Shown piece by piece: positions 8,269 to 16,697 of a stretch of 34,651 nucleotides of DNA. Made by a program: the position numbers and the translations under genes. Within the stretch, counting starts at the first letter, position 1. Every line of letters begins with the position of its first letter. Under the pieces are notes generated by a model. The model made no database searches. It saw only the letters and a list, made by a program, of their open reading frames with translations, and was not told the DNA's origin. The stretch comes from CAZAZQ01 sp964489705 (GTDB taxonomy: Bacteria > Zixibacteria > MSB-5A5 > GN15 > FEB-12), in the NCBI GenBank assembly GCA_964489705.1, contig CAZAZQ010000023.1, positions 1 through 34,651 of the forward strand. The letters run 5' to 3'.

Positions 8269-9318
8269 TTACGCTTCCCCGCCGATTCTCCGCCCGCTTT
8301 CCGGGTCGAAGAAGAGGACATCTTTCGGCTTGAAGGTGAAATTGACGGTCGTCCCCGCCGCCAAGGGGGTGGGACAGTTGGAGACGGTAAGCTCGATTCC
8401 CTTGAAAGAGAGAATGACGACGTAATGGCTGCCCAGGTAGCTCGACGAGATGACCTCGGCGACGTATTCCCCATCCGGGCGGATAACAATGTGCTCGGGA
8501 CGGATGCCGACCAGCACGTCGGTGGCATCGATGCGCTCGTTCCACATCGCCAAGCCGAAAGGGATGAGCATTTTCCTCTCGATGGTCGCTTTTATGATAT
8601 TCATCTTCGGGTTGCCGATAAACTGCGCCACAAAGAGGTTCACCGGCGAGCGGTACAGCTCCTGCGGGGTGCCGATTTGCTCGATTCTGCCGTCACGCAA
8701 CAGCGCTACCCGATCTCCCATCGTCAACGCCTCAGCTTGATCGTGAGTGACGTGGACGGTAGTGGTGCGGAGCTGCTTTTGGATACGGACAATCTCGTGG
8801 CGCATTTTCGCCCGCAGGTCGGCGTCGAGGTTCGACAGCGGCTCATCGAAAAGAAACAACGCCGGTTTCCTGATAATCGCCCGTCCCAGGGCTACCCGCT
8901 GTCGTTGTCCGCCGGAAAGCTGCGCCGGTCTTTCCTTAAGCTTGTCCGACAACCCCAACATCTCCGCTATCCGTGCCACTTCCTGTCGAATCTGTCGGCG
9001 GGGCATCTTGGAAATAACTAAGGGGAAAGCAAGGTTGCGCTCGACGGTCATGTGGGGATAGAGCGAATAGTTCTGAAACACCAACGCTACGTTGCGCTCT
9101 TTGGGGCGGAGCTTATCGACGCGTTTGCTGCCGATAAAAATCTCTCCGCTGTCGAGCTCCTCCAGCCCTGCAATCAAGCGCAACAAGGTCGTCTTCCCGC
9201 AGCCTGACGGTCCCAGCAGGACGAGCAGTTCCCCTTCCTCAAGTTCAAGCGAGATGTCTTCGAGAACCGGGGTTGTCCCGAACGTTTTACAGACCTTGTT
9301 GAGAATCAGGCTCGGCAT
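8269..9318 (-). CDS. Orphan CUT1-type ABC transporter ATPase (MsmK/UgpC-like)
   Basis: 349-aa ATP-binding subunit of the sugar importer family. It has Walker A GPSGCGKT at 36-43, Q-loop near FQNYSLYPHM, signature LSGGQRQR at 134-141, Walker B LFLFDEP at 154-160, D-loop SNLDA and switch His192. A C-terminal TOBE/OB regulatory domain (about 240-349) includes VGIRPEHI. Such ATPases can energise several carbohydrate permeases in trans. Neither permease nor binding-protein genes lie nearby. Its ATG (9316-9318) directly abuts the recF stop (9319-9321), so it is the distal gene of the dnaN-recF transcript. The family is certain; the substrate is not. Confidence 0.95.
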   Translation of the reverse strand: MPSLILNKVCKTFGTTPVLEDISLELEEGELLVLLGPSGCGKTTLLRLIAGLEELDSGEIFIGSKRVDKLRPKERNVALVFQNYSLYPHMTVERNLAFPLVISKMPRRQIRQEVARIAEMLGLSDKLKERPAQLSGGQRQRVALGRAIIRKPALFLFDEPLSNLDADLRAKMRHEIVRIQKQLRTTTVHVTHDQAEALTMGDRVALLRDGRIEQIGTPQELYRSPVNLFVAQFIGNPKMNIIKATIERKMLIPFGLAMWNERIDATDVLVGIRPEHIVIRPDGEYVAEVISSSYLGSHYVVILSFKGIELTVSNCPTPLAAGTTVNFTFKPKDVLFFDPESGRRIGGEA

Positions 9319-10404
9319 CTATCCCTCTTCCACTATCGTTCCGTCGTGAATTCTGAAGCGCTTGCTTTCCTGCCCGAGGGACTCTCGAGGCTCGACCGCC
9401 GTTGTGACAAACACCTGCCCGAACTTTCCGAAAGAGTTCATCAGCGCCGCGGCTCTCTTCTCGTCAAGTTCAGCAAAGACCTCATCCAAAAGCAAAATCG
9501 GGTGCTTCTTCTTTTGGTCTCGAAGGATCTGATACACTGCCAACTTGACAGCGATAGCGGCGGTGCGCCACTCGCCTTGTGAACCATGAGTCCGAGCCGG
9601 GTAGGAACCGATGCGAAAGAGAATCTCATCGCGATGCGGTCCCACCAACGACGTCTTAAGAATGCTTTCCTTCTCGGCGTACCGATTGAGAGCATTCGCA
9701 AAAGCCTCCTTCACCTTCTCAAGCTGCTGCCCCTCCTCAAGATGAACGGAAGGCTCGTATGTAATTGATAAACTCTGACCGGCGGCAATGTCGGAATATA
9801 TCTGTGCCGCTCTTCGGTGGAGTTCTTGGAGAAAGGAACTGCGGGTTACCATAATTTCCGCCCCGTAGTCGACCAGTAAGCTGTTGAACGGTTCCGGGTC
9901 ACTTTCGACTTTCAGGCAGGCATTCTTTTGCGAAAGAGCCTGATGATAATCAACAAGGAGCGACAAGTACGTCTGGGAAAATTGGGAGAGATACATATCG
10001 AGAAAGTTCCGTCGCACCGAAGGAGGACCGGAGAGGATATTCGCATCCTCGGGACCCAAGGAGACGGCACTGAAATTCTCGAAAAGCTCCGACGCCCGCA
10101 CGCTCACCTGGTCGATTGTAATTTTTTTTCTCCCTCTCTTTTGGTACGCTACCGCTACCTCATGCTCCCCGTCGCCGGTTGCCATCTTTCCGACCAACCG
10201 ATATACTTCCTCCCCCTGCTTAACCAACACCTGATCGTTGGCGCCGCGTTGAGAACGTCCCAAGCAGACGATAAAAATAGCCTCAAGCAAGTTCGTCTTG
10301 CCGGAAGCATTGTCGCCATACAGAATATTTACCTGCGGAGAGAATCCAACCTCCAGATTGGCAATGTTGCGAAAGTTACTGACCGAAAGAGAGGTTAAGT
10401 GCAT
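9319..10404 (-). CDS. recF: DNA replication and repair protein RecF
   Basis: 361-aa SMC-like ATPase that helps load RecA at gaps together with RecO and RecR. It begins MHLTSLSVSNFRNIANLEV, the classic RecF N-terminus, with Walker A GDNASGKT at 30-37. A signature-type region LVGPHRDEI follows, and Walker B is ILLLDEVFAELDEKR near residues 305-318. Length is normal. It lies 89 bp after dnaN on the same strand, in the conserved dnaA-dnaN-recF order. No strong SD is visible before ATG 10404. The stop touches the start of the ABC ATPase gene, so the two are presumably co-translated. Confidence 0.97.
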   Translation of the reverse strand: MHLTSLSVSNFRNIANLEVGFSPQVNILYGDNASGKTNLLEAIFIVCLGRSQRGANDQVLVKQGEEVYRLVGKMATGDGEHEVAVAYQKRGRKKITIDQVSVRASELFENFSAVSLGPEDANILSGPPSVRRNFLDMYLSQFSQTYLSLLVDYHQALSQKNACLKVESDPEPFNSLLVDYGAEIMVTRSSFLQELHRRAAQIYSDIAAGQSLSITYEPSVHLEEGQQLEKVKEAFANALNRYAEKESILKTSLVGPHRDEILFRIGSYPARTHGSQGEWRTAAIAVKLAVYQILRDQKKKHPILLLDEVFAELDEKRAAALMNSFGKFGQVFVTTAVEPRESLGQESKRFRIHDGTIVEEG

Positions 10405-10493
10405 CTGAGCCGTCTGCCGCTTACCCGCCTGTCAAGAGGAAAACTGAACTCCTTATTACTCCCTTCCATAGACAGGTCCCCACCAACACACGC

Positions 10494-11606
10494 TCACTCA
10501 GCCAACCGGAGAGGCATAACCAAGCAGAGGAAGTCTTCCTTCGGTATTTCCGGGCTGTATACCACCGCTGCCGAAACCGGGGTCGAAAGCTCAAAGATGA
10601 CCTCTTCACCGTCGATCTTACTCAGCACGTCGGTAATATAGGTCGCATTATAGCCGAGCTCAATCTCATCACCAACGTAATCGCACTCCAAGACCTCTTT
10701 TCCTTCCCCGCCCATGTCAGCGTTAGCACTCGAGAGCGCCAGAGTGTTGTCCTTGATGCTGAACTTCACCTGATGAGTCAAGGCGTTCGACAGGATCGAC
10801 ACCCGCCGCACCGCCCCGGCAAGGTCCTGCTTCGAGATGGTCATCTTCTTGTCGTTATCCTTCGGGATAACCTGCTCGTAGTTGGGATACGGACCCTCTA
10901 TCAGACGAGAGCTGAGGATAATATCCCCGAGGTTGAAAATAATGTTATTCTCCCCGAAAATAATGCCGACTTCCTTGCTCTCATCCGGGATAAACTTGGG
11001 AATCAAATCCAACACCTTCGGCGGGATGATAACGTCGTCATACAACCCCTTCAGCTTCGGATTAGCGACAGCGAACTTCGCCAAGCGGTGGCCGTCGGTC
11101 GCCACCATTTGCATTTTATCCCCCTTGGTGTGCCAGAGTACCCCGTTCAAAGCCGGGCGGGTCTCATCGTCAGAGCAGGCGAAGGTCGTCTTGCGAATCA
11201 TTTTGATGAGGTCGGCGCCGTCAATGCGGATTTCCTTCTTGGTGTTCACCGCCGGTAGCTTGGGAAAGTCTTCCGCCGCGACCGTGCCGATCTTGTACGA
11301 GCCGTTGGGAATTTTTATCTCGATGCGTGACCCGCTCGTTTCAAACGATATTTCCGACTCGGGAAGTTCCTTGATTATCTCAAAGAGTATCCGCGCCGGA
11401 ACGGAAGTAGAACCCTTCTTGAGCACATTACATTCCACCGAAGTCGAGATGGAAATATCAAGATCCGTGGCAGAAAGCTTAATTTTGTTTTCCAGTGCCT
11501 CTATCAAGATATTAGTCAGAATCGGGAGAGTCGACTTGGTCGGGACAACCTGGAGAATATATTGCATATAGCCGCTCAGTCTTGACTTTGGTAATGAAAA
11601 TTTCAT
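10494..11606 (-). CDS. dnaN: DNA polymerase III beta subunit (sliding clamp)
   Basis: 370-aa clamp protein that tethers Pol III to DNA as a ring dimer. It starts MKFSLPKSRLSGYMQYILQV with a GAGG-type ribosome site upstream. Family features include VVPTKSTLPILTNIL in domain 1, FACSDDETRPALNGVLW in domain 2 and the final segment ending in LVMPLRLAE, matching the conserved MPMR-L C-terminus. Length is typical. It is separated from dnaA by 282 bp that contain DnaA-box-like sites, so dnaN may have its own DnaA-responsive promoter. Confidence 0.97.
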   Translation of the reverse strand: MKFSLPKSRLSGYMQYILQVVPTKSTLPILTNILIEALENKIKLSATDLDISISTSVECNVLKKGSTSVPARILFEIIKELPESEISFETSGSRIEIKIPNGSYKIGTVAAEDFPKLPAVNTKKEIRIDGADLIKMIRKTTFACSDDETRPALNGVLWHTKGDKMQMVATDGHRLAKFAVANPKLKGLYDDVIIPPKVLDLIPKFIPDESKEVGIIFGENNIIFNLGDIILSSRLIEGPYPNYEQVIPKDNDKKMTISKQDLAGAVRRVSILSNALTHQVKFSIKDNTLALSSANADMGGEGKEVLECDYVGDEIELGYNATYITDVLSKIDGEEVIFELSTPVSAAVVYSPEIPKEDFLCLVMPLRLAE

Positions 11607-11888
11607 TGGTCCTCTTCCTCAAAAATTGTTTCCACAGTTTCTTCCTACTCTTCCTTTCTTATATCTCAGAAGAGCATTAATAATAAACCATCTTGAAATG
11701 TTAACAACCTTCCCAGCAGAAAAATATTAAAAAAATTCTTCTTGGCAGGCAACATCTTACTTGTCTTTTCCCCACCCGTTTTTCCGAAAACCGGCTTGGA
11801 ACAAGTTGTGAATAACCTCTCCCTATCTTTGCCAAAATTGCCGATAACGTTTTTCCAAAACTTTTCCACTTCACTTACCCACACCTTT
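11607..11888. other. dnaA-dnaN spacer with DnaA-box-like sites
   Basis: AT-rich 282-bp spacer. Relative to TTATCCACA I see TTACCCACA at 11875-11883 (8/9), TTATTCACA on the minus strand at 11807-11815 (8/9), and GTTTCCACA at 11628-11636 (7/9). A/T runs occur at 11718-11740. It may be the second half of a bipartite origin or a DnaA-controlled dnaN promoter. Sites were found by eye. Confidence 0.5.
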
Positions 11889-13271
11889 TTAATAAAGCAA
11901 CATTGCCGAGAGGCGGTCGATTTTATCTCGAAACGCCGGGTCAAGCGACATCTTCTTAGCGATTAAGTCGCAGGCGTGAATGACCGTCGAGTGGTCGCGA
12001 CCGCCGAATGCCGCTCCGATGACTTTCAGAGAGCTGTCCGTGAGAGAGCGTGAGAGATACATTGCCGCTTGGCGAGCCAAGGCGATCTCAGAGGTCTTCT
12101 TCTTGGCTTTCATCATTTCCGGGTCGATATGGAAGAACTCGGCTGTCTTTCTCTGGATAAGCTCGATGGTGACTTCCTTCTTCCGGGAGGAGATGTTGTC
12201 GGACAATACCTTTTGGGCAAGCTCTAGGTCAACCGTCACACTCTTGAGCGAGGCGTACGCCAGCACCCGGATGAGAGCGCCTTCCAGCTCGCGAATATTT
12301 GTCGTAATCTTGTCGGCGATGAAGCGGATAACATTGTCGGGAAGGGAAACTCCCTCCGACTCAATCTTCTTGTGGAGGATGGCAGTACGGTTCTCAAGGT
12401 CGGGCGCCTGCAAGTCAGTGACCAGCCCCCACGAGAAGCGGGAGAGCAGACGCTCCTCCAGTCCCCGGATCTCTTTCGGCGGTCGGTCGGAAGTGAGGAT
12501 TATCTGCTTTCCCTGGTGGTGGAGAGTGTTGAAAGTGTGGAAAAATTGCTCCTGGGTCGATTCTTTGCCGGTAAAAAACTGGATGTCGTCGATGATGAGC
12601 ACATCCACGTCACGATACACCCGGGTGAAGTCAGAGATTGAGCGGTCGGAAATGGCGGCGATGAAATCGGAGGTGAATTTTTCCGAGGTGGCATACATGA
12701 CTTTCTTGGTCGGGAACGACTCCAAGATGCTGTTACCGATAGCTTGAACGATGTGCGTTTTCCCCAAGCCGGTACCGCCGTAGATGAAAAGCGGGTTGTA
12801 CTTCGTCAGTCCCGGCGCCTCGGCGACTGCCATAGAGGCAGCGCAGGCGAACTGGTTGAAATCACCCACTACCAAAGAATCGAAGTCGTACTTCACATTC
12901 AAGTTGCACTGGGTAGGGGAATAAACCTGCGGCGCTTCGAGGGGTTTCTCGTCTGGTTGTGATGCGAGGCTGAGCAGTTCCAGTGAGTTCTGGTCACCGT
13001 AGCCGTTGTATTTCTGGGTGACAAAGGAGATGGTGAAGTTCCGTCCCAGAGCTTCCACGAACGATTCCTCTATGAGGTCGCTGAAGTGGCTGCGGATCCA
13101 GTCCGCTACGAACTGGTTGGGAACCGCTATCTTGAATTCGTTGTTCCCGTTCGGTTGTCCCTTGGTCGGTTTGAACCAGGTGTTGAACGACTGCTCTGAA
13201 AGTCGTCGGGAGATGTAGCTTAAGCAGTCTTTCCATTCCTTCGAGTTCGTTACTTTTTCTTCCACTATCAT
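11889..13271 (-). CDS. dnaA: Chromosomal replication initiator DnaA
   Basis: 460-aa AAA+ initiator. I place the start at ATG 13271, where the product opens with the domain I pattern (EWKDCLSYISRRLS, then FNTWFKP) and GGGGG lies ten bases upstream; the longer frame from 13340 adds 23 low-complexity residues. Domain III has Walker A GGTGLGKTH at 165-173, Walker B VLIIDDIQF, and sensor/arginine-finger segments ILTSDRPPKEI and LLSRFSWGL. Domain IV ends with the DnaA-box-binding helix-turn-helix motif GGRDHSTVIHACD. The linker (about 100-125) is short. It is transcribed away from the box-rich region at 13341-13693. Confidence 0.98.
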   Translation of the reverse strand: MIVEEKVTNSKEWKDCLSYISRRLSEQSFNTWFKPTKGQPNGNNEFKIAVPNQFVADWIRSHFSDLIEESFVEALGRNFTISFVTQKYNGYGDQNSLELLSLASQPDEKPLEAPQVYSPTQCNLNVKYDFDSLVVGDFNQFACAASMAVAEAPGLTKYNPLFIYGGTGLGKTHIVQAIGNSILESFPTKKVMYATSEKFTSDFIAAISDRSISDFTRVYRDVDVLIIDDIQFFTGKESTQEQFFHTFNTLHHQGKQIILTSDRPPKEIRGLEERLLSRFSWGLVTDLQAPDLENRTAILHKKIESEGVSLPDNVIRFIADKITTNIRELEGALIRVLAYASLKSVTVDLELAQKVLSDNISSRKKEVTIELIQRKTAEFFHIDPEMMKAKKKTSEIALARQAAMYLSRSLTDSSLKVIGAAFGGRDHSTVIHACDLIAKKMSLDPAFRDKIDRLSAMLLY

Positions 13272-13693
13272 TTGATGTTGACCCCCGCGTTCATTTGTAC
13301 CCTTGCGTTTGTTCACGTTTGGCGTCAATCCGTTGCACAATTTTTACTCCATCTATCTCAAAAAGCCAAAACAACTTCTTCACAAAATTATCCACAATCG
13401 TTGTGAATTTCGTCAATCGTTAACCCTTGCGGGGACAAGGAGTTTGCAGCCCCCTACGGACAACTATCCACATGTTACTAACAATAGGATTATCAATAAC
13501 TTCCATACGCTTAAATAGAGCACGGAAGGGATTTCGTCAAGGCGGAGCAGCTATTAATTTCCACATTTTCTGAAGTGTTTATGGGTTGGGATGTTATCCA
13601 TAGTTGACAACCCTACCCACAATCGGCGTTTTTTCACTCCAGCGGCGTCTTTGTAATAATTGAACGAAGAACTATGTTGTTATCAAAGGGTTA
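13272..13693. other. Probable chromosomal origin (oriC) upstream of dnaA
   Basis: 422-bp non-coding stretch between mrp and dnaA. DnaA-box matches to TTATCCACA, all in plus orientation, are an exact copy at 13388-13396, CTATCCACA at 13464-13472 (8/9), TTATCCATA at 13594-13602 (8/9), CTACCCACA at 13613-13621 (7/9) and ATTTCCACA at 13556-13564 (7/9). AT-rich patches that could unwind lie at 13480-13517 and 13552-13585. The location next to dnaA and the cluster of near-consensus boxes make an origin likely. The dnaA promoter must also lie here. Confidence 0.8.
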
Positions 13694-14755
13694 TCACGAG
13701 TCCTTCGCTTCAAGCGCCTTGGCGATCTCTTCGAACAGTTTTACCTGTTCGGGAGTGCCGGCGGCAGCGACCGGCTTGCCGCTGTCGGATCCTTCCCGGA
13801 TGGAGGTCATTAGAGGGATCTCTCCGAGGAGGGGGACGTTGAGCTTTTTGGCAAGCTCCTTGCCGCCATCTTTCCCGAAGATGTAGTCCTTCTTACCGTT
13901 GTTCTCGTAGTATGCCATGTTCTCGATGACCCCGATGACCTTGAGCTTGGTCTTTTCTGCCATCTTTGCAACCCGTCCTGCCACGTTGGTTGCCGCCGCT
14001 TGGGGGGTGGTGACGACCAGAAGCTCGGTGTTGGGGACGGCTTGCGCTATGGTGATGGTGACGTCGCCGGTTCCGGGAGGGAGATCGAGTAGCAGGAAGT
14101 CGAGATTATCCCAGAGAACGTCGGTAAGGAACTGGGTGATGGCTTTGTGAAGAAGAGGACCGCGCCAGATGACCGGCTCGTCGGCGCCGACGAAAAAGCC
14201 CATCGAGACGACTTGAATGTTGTCGCTGTTTCGCAGGGGGACGATTTTGTTGTCGATGGCGGTCGGTTGCCCTTCAATGCCCAGCATACGGGGAATGGAG
14301 AAGCCGTAGACGTCGGCGTCGAGCAGCCCGACTTTGTGGCCCCGTCGCGCCAGAGCGGTGGCGAGGTTGGCGGTGACAGTCGATTTGCCGACGCCTCCTT
14401 TGCCGGAAGCGACGGCGATGAACCGCCGGGCAACCTTTTCCATGTTTACCTGCGAGGGAGCGCTTTTCGAGCCGTGTCCCAATTTTTGCTTGAGGGCTTC
14501 CCGCTGTTCGGGGGTCATAGCGTCGAATTCGACTTTGACGGATTGCACCCCCTCCAAAGCACCGACGCCTTTGGTGACGTCCTGGACAATTTTATCTTTC
14601 ATGGGGCATTCCGGGACGGTCAGGCTGATGCCGACGGTGACGTTCCCGTTGTCGATGTTGACGAATTTCACCATGTCCAGCTCGGTGAGTGATCTCCTCA
14701 GCTCCGGATCGTCTATCTTGCTGAGGATTTCCATGACAGCTTCTTTTGTAGGCAT
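13694..14755 (-). CDS. mrp: Mrp/ApbC family iron-sulfur cluster carrier ATPase
   Basis: 353-aa protein starting at ATG 14755, with GAGG five bases upstream; the longer frame to 14869 is not supported. Residues 1-85 are a MIP18/DUF59-like domain (DDPELRRSLTELDMV, with Cys50 in VPECPMKD). The ParA/MinD-type P-loop domain follows, with deviant Walker A GKGGVGKST at 118-126, then LLDADVYGFS and LLDLPPGTGDV. It would carry Fe-S clusters to apo-proteins. The CxxC pair usual after ENM in this family is absent: the segment reads ENMAYYENNGKKDYIFG. It lies upstream of and co-directional with dnaA across the origin, and divergent from purF. Confidence 0.94.
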   Translation of the reverse strand: MPTKEAVMEILSKIDDPELRRSLTELDMVKFVNIDNGNVTVGISLTVPECPMKDKIVQDVTKGVGALEGVQSVKVEFDAMTPEQREALKQKLGHGSKSAPSQVNMEKVARRFIAVASGKGGVGKSTVTANLATALARRGHKVGLLDADVYGFSIPRMLGIEGQPTAIDNKIVPLRNSDNIQVVSMGFFVGADEPVIWRGPLLHKAITQFLTDVLWDNLDFLLLDLPPGTGDVTITIAQAVPNTELLVVTTPQAAATNVAGRVAKMAEKTKLKVIGVIENMAYYENNGKKDYIFGKDGGKELAKKLNVPLLGEIPLMTSIREGSDSGKPVAAAGTPEQVKLFEEIAKALEAKDS

Positions 14756-14953
14756 TGTGTCCTCTTTATCGTTATGTTGTTTTCTTCTCAATGGTGCGGA
14801 GCTTCTCGGCTCCGACTTTTTCAAACATCTACCAAAAAGGAGTATATACAAAAAATCACTCCAAATCAAACCTCACCGCGAGATTCTTATCTAAAACAGT
14901 ACAATCTTTGCAAGGGTTTCAGAAATCGGAAAGCCTCGCGGAAAGAAACCCTC

Positions 14954-14972
14954 TCGGTTTCGCCGAAACCGA
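14954..14972. promoter_or_regulatory. Perfect palindrome upstream of the purF promoter
   Basis: TCGGTTTC, spacer GCC, GAAACCGA: a perfect 8+3+8 inverted repeat that ends at the base before the -35 box of the purF promoter. It lies in the divergent mrp-purF spacer. The placement fits a binding site for a dimeric regulator of purine synthesis or of the divergent gene. It has no adjoining T tract, so it is not a terminator. Confidence 0.5.
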
Positions 14973-15001
14973 TTGACAATCCCCTCCCCGCCGACTAAAT
15001 T
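14973..15001 (+). promoter_or_regulatory. Predicted sigma-70-type promoter of purF
   Basis: TTGACA (14973-14978, consensus), a 17-bp spacer, then TAAATT (14996-15001, 4/6 to TATAAT). Transcription would start near 15008, leaving a ~30-nt leader before the GTG start at 15038 with AAGGAG at 15024-15029. Confidence 0.6.
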
Positions 15002-15037
15002 CAAGGCTTTTACAGGCGGTCGCAAGGAGAACGGTCG

Positions 15038-16459
15038 GTGTTGGAACCTTTTATTCATGATCAGTGCGGTGTCTTCGGTATCATCGGGCACTCGAAGGCG
15101 GCAGAGCTTACCTATCTCGGTCTGTACGCCCTCCAGCATCGGGGGCAGGAATCAGCCGGTATCGTTACCTCGGACAACGGCGTTATTCATCTTCATAAAG
15201 GAATGGGGCTGGTCTCCGAAGTTTTTTCAGACAAGAAAATCTTGGCGGGACTGACCGGCAATATTGCCATCGGGCATACCCGTTACAGCACCACCGGGGC
15301 TTCCTCATTAATTAATATCCAGCCGTTTTTGATAACTAACCGCTCCCGCTACTTGGCGATTGCCCACAACGGCAATTTGACCAACTCGGTCGAGCTTCGA
15401 ACCGACCTTGACGCTCGAGGCTCGATTTTCCAAACCACTTCCGATACGGAAATCATTCTCCATTTGGCGGCGCGCTCCAAGAAGAAGACCCGCTTGGAAC
15501 GGATCTGCGACGCTTTGAAAAAAGTGCGCGGCGCTTATTCGTTGCTGTTTCTCACCGAAAGCGCTATCGTCGCCGCCCGTGATCCGTACGGCTTTCGTCC
15601 CCTGGCGCTGGGGAAGTATCGCCAGGCGTGGGTGGTGGCGTCGGAGTCGTGCGCTTTTGATTTAATCGGGGCGAAGTATGTCCGCGACATCGAGCCGGGG
15701 GAGGTATTGGAGATTTCCAAGAAGGGCTTGAAGTCGCTGTTTCCGTTCAAGAAGACCAAACATGCCTGCTGCATTTTCGAGTATATCTACTTCTCGCGTC
15801 CCGACTCGATTGTCTTCGGCGAAAACGTCGACAAAATCCGTCGCCGTTTGGGGCGGCTTTTGGCGCGGGAACATCCGGTCGACGCCGACATTGTCATCGG
15901 TATTCCCGATTCGGCGAACACCGCGACGTTGGGGTATTCCGAGGAGTCGGGGATTCGTTTCGAAATCGGGCTTATCCGCAACCACTACGTCGGGCGGACC
16001 TTTATCGACCCGCAGCAGCATATCCGCGACCTGGATGTGAAGGTAAAATTCAATCCGGTAAAGGGAGTGCTAAAAGGTCGGCGCGTCATCGTGGTCGATG
16101 ATTCCATCGTGCGCGGCACCACCTCGAAGAAGTTAGTGAAAATCATCAGGGAAGCAGGGGCAAAGGAAGTGCACTTCCGGGTGTCGGCGCCGCCGATTAT
16201 CTCGCCCTGCTTTTTCGGCATCGATATGCCGACCAAGCGGGAGCTTATTGCCTCGCACATGACTGTCGAGCAAATAGAGAAGTACCTCGAAGTCGACTCC
16301 CTGCGGTATTTGTCGCTGAAGGGAATGCTCTCGATGTCGTCGCTGCCGGATACGACGTTTTGTTCGAGTTGTTTCTCCGGCAGGTACCCGATTAAGCCGC
16401 CGCGGATAAACGGCGATTACTGTTTGAGCGTCGATACCCCTCTGCCGGTACGCTCGTAG
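15038..16459 (+). CDS. purF: Amidophosphoribosyltransferase PurF
   Basis: 473-aa enzyme making phosphoribosylamine from PRPP and glutamine, the first committed step of purine synthesis. The start is GTG at 15038, with AAGGAG eight bases upstream. Cys10 (HDQCGVFGI) would become the N-terminal nucleophile after removal of a nine-residue propeptide, as in Bacillus-type PurF. The glutaminase domain includes HRGQESAG and GHTRYSTTGAS. The PRTase domain has the PRPP loop VVDDSIVRGTTS around Asp354-Asp355. Cysteines at 244/245, 391, 442 and 445 (FCSSCF) match the ligand pattern for a 4Fe-4S cluster. It has its own promoter and an adjacent palindrome, and is divergent from mrp. Confidence 0.97.
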   Translation: MLEPFIHDQCGVFGIIGHSKAAELTYLGLYALQHRGQESAGIVTSDNGVIHLHKGMGLVSEVFSDKKILAGLTGNIAIGHTRYSTTGASSLINIQPFLITNRSRYLAIAHNGNLTNSVELRTDLDARGSIFQTTSDTEIILHLAARSKKKTRLERICDALKKVRGAYSLLFLTESAIVAARDPYGFRPLALGKYRQAWVVASESCAFDLIGAKYVRDIEPGEVLEISKKGLKSLFPFKKTKHACCIFEYIYFSRPDSIVFGENVDKIRRRLGRLLAREHPVDADIVIGIPDSANTATLGYSEESGIRFEIGLIRNHYVGRTFIDPQQHIRDLDVKVKFNPVKGVLKGRRVIVVDDSIVRGTTSKKLVKIIREAGAKEVHFRVSAPPIISPCFFGIDMPTKRELIASHMTVEQIEKYLEVDSLRYLSLKGMLSMSSLPDTTFCSSCFSGRYPIKPPRINGDYCLSVDTPLPVRS

Positions 16460-16512
16460 ATTTCCCGAGTCATTTACTTACTGTTCTTGTGCATTGTTTT
16501 CTCTCTCGTCAG

Positions 16513-16530
16513 GCACCCTCAGGGTGTTTT
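16513..16530 (+). terminator. Possible weak terminator after purF
   Basis: CACCC, loop TCA, GGGTG followed by TTTTA, about 55 bp past the purF stop. The 13-base core is a perfect palindrome (CACCCTCAGGGTG). The stem is only five pairs and the T run short, so it may terminate partially or instead be a protein-binding site. Confidence 0.4.
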
Positions 16531-16686
16531 ATGATTTCTCATTGGGAAATAGAGCCGCCGGAGGGTGGCAGTGCCGAGGAGAAACTAAGCATCTCAGCTT
16601 TGAAGGAGTGGAGGCAAAGGAATAACAGGAACATTTTCCTTGAAAGAGGGATACAAATGGCGTATCATTTTTCGGAGGAAAATTAA
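16531..16686 (+). CDS. Possible 51-aa small protein upstream of nadE
   Basis: From ATG 16531 a 51-codon frame runs to TAA 16684-16686, eleven bases before nadE. The product is polar and charged (starts MISHWEIEPPEGGSAEEK, ends MAYHFSEEN) with no recognisable domain. An AGGGTG lies seven bases before the ATG, but it is part of the palindrome at 16514-16526. An internal ATG at 16658, preceded by GAGGG, would give just nine residues and could act as a leader peptide for nadE. I cannot tell a real gene from a chance frame or an untranslated leader. Confidence 0.3.
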   Translation: MISHWEIEPPEGGSAEEKLSISALKEWRQRNNRNIFLERGIQMAYHFSEEN

Positions 16687-16697
16687 GGGATGCGAAC

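Noticed and set aside
10405..10493. 24-codon frame and CCTGTC/GACAGG inverted repeat between dnaN and recF
   Set aside because: The frame runs into the recF start in another phase and the repeat arms are only six bases, so both are likely chance.
16541..16658. Riboswitch (glycine, T-box or cobalamin type) before nadE
   Set aside because: AGGGTGGCA and GAGGCAAAGGA recall pieces of known elements, but no complete conserved core could be assembled.
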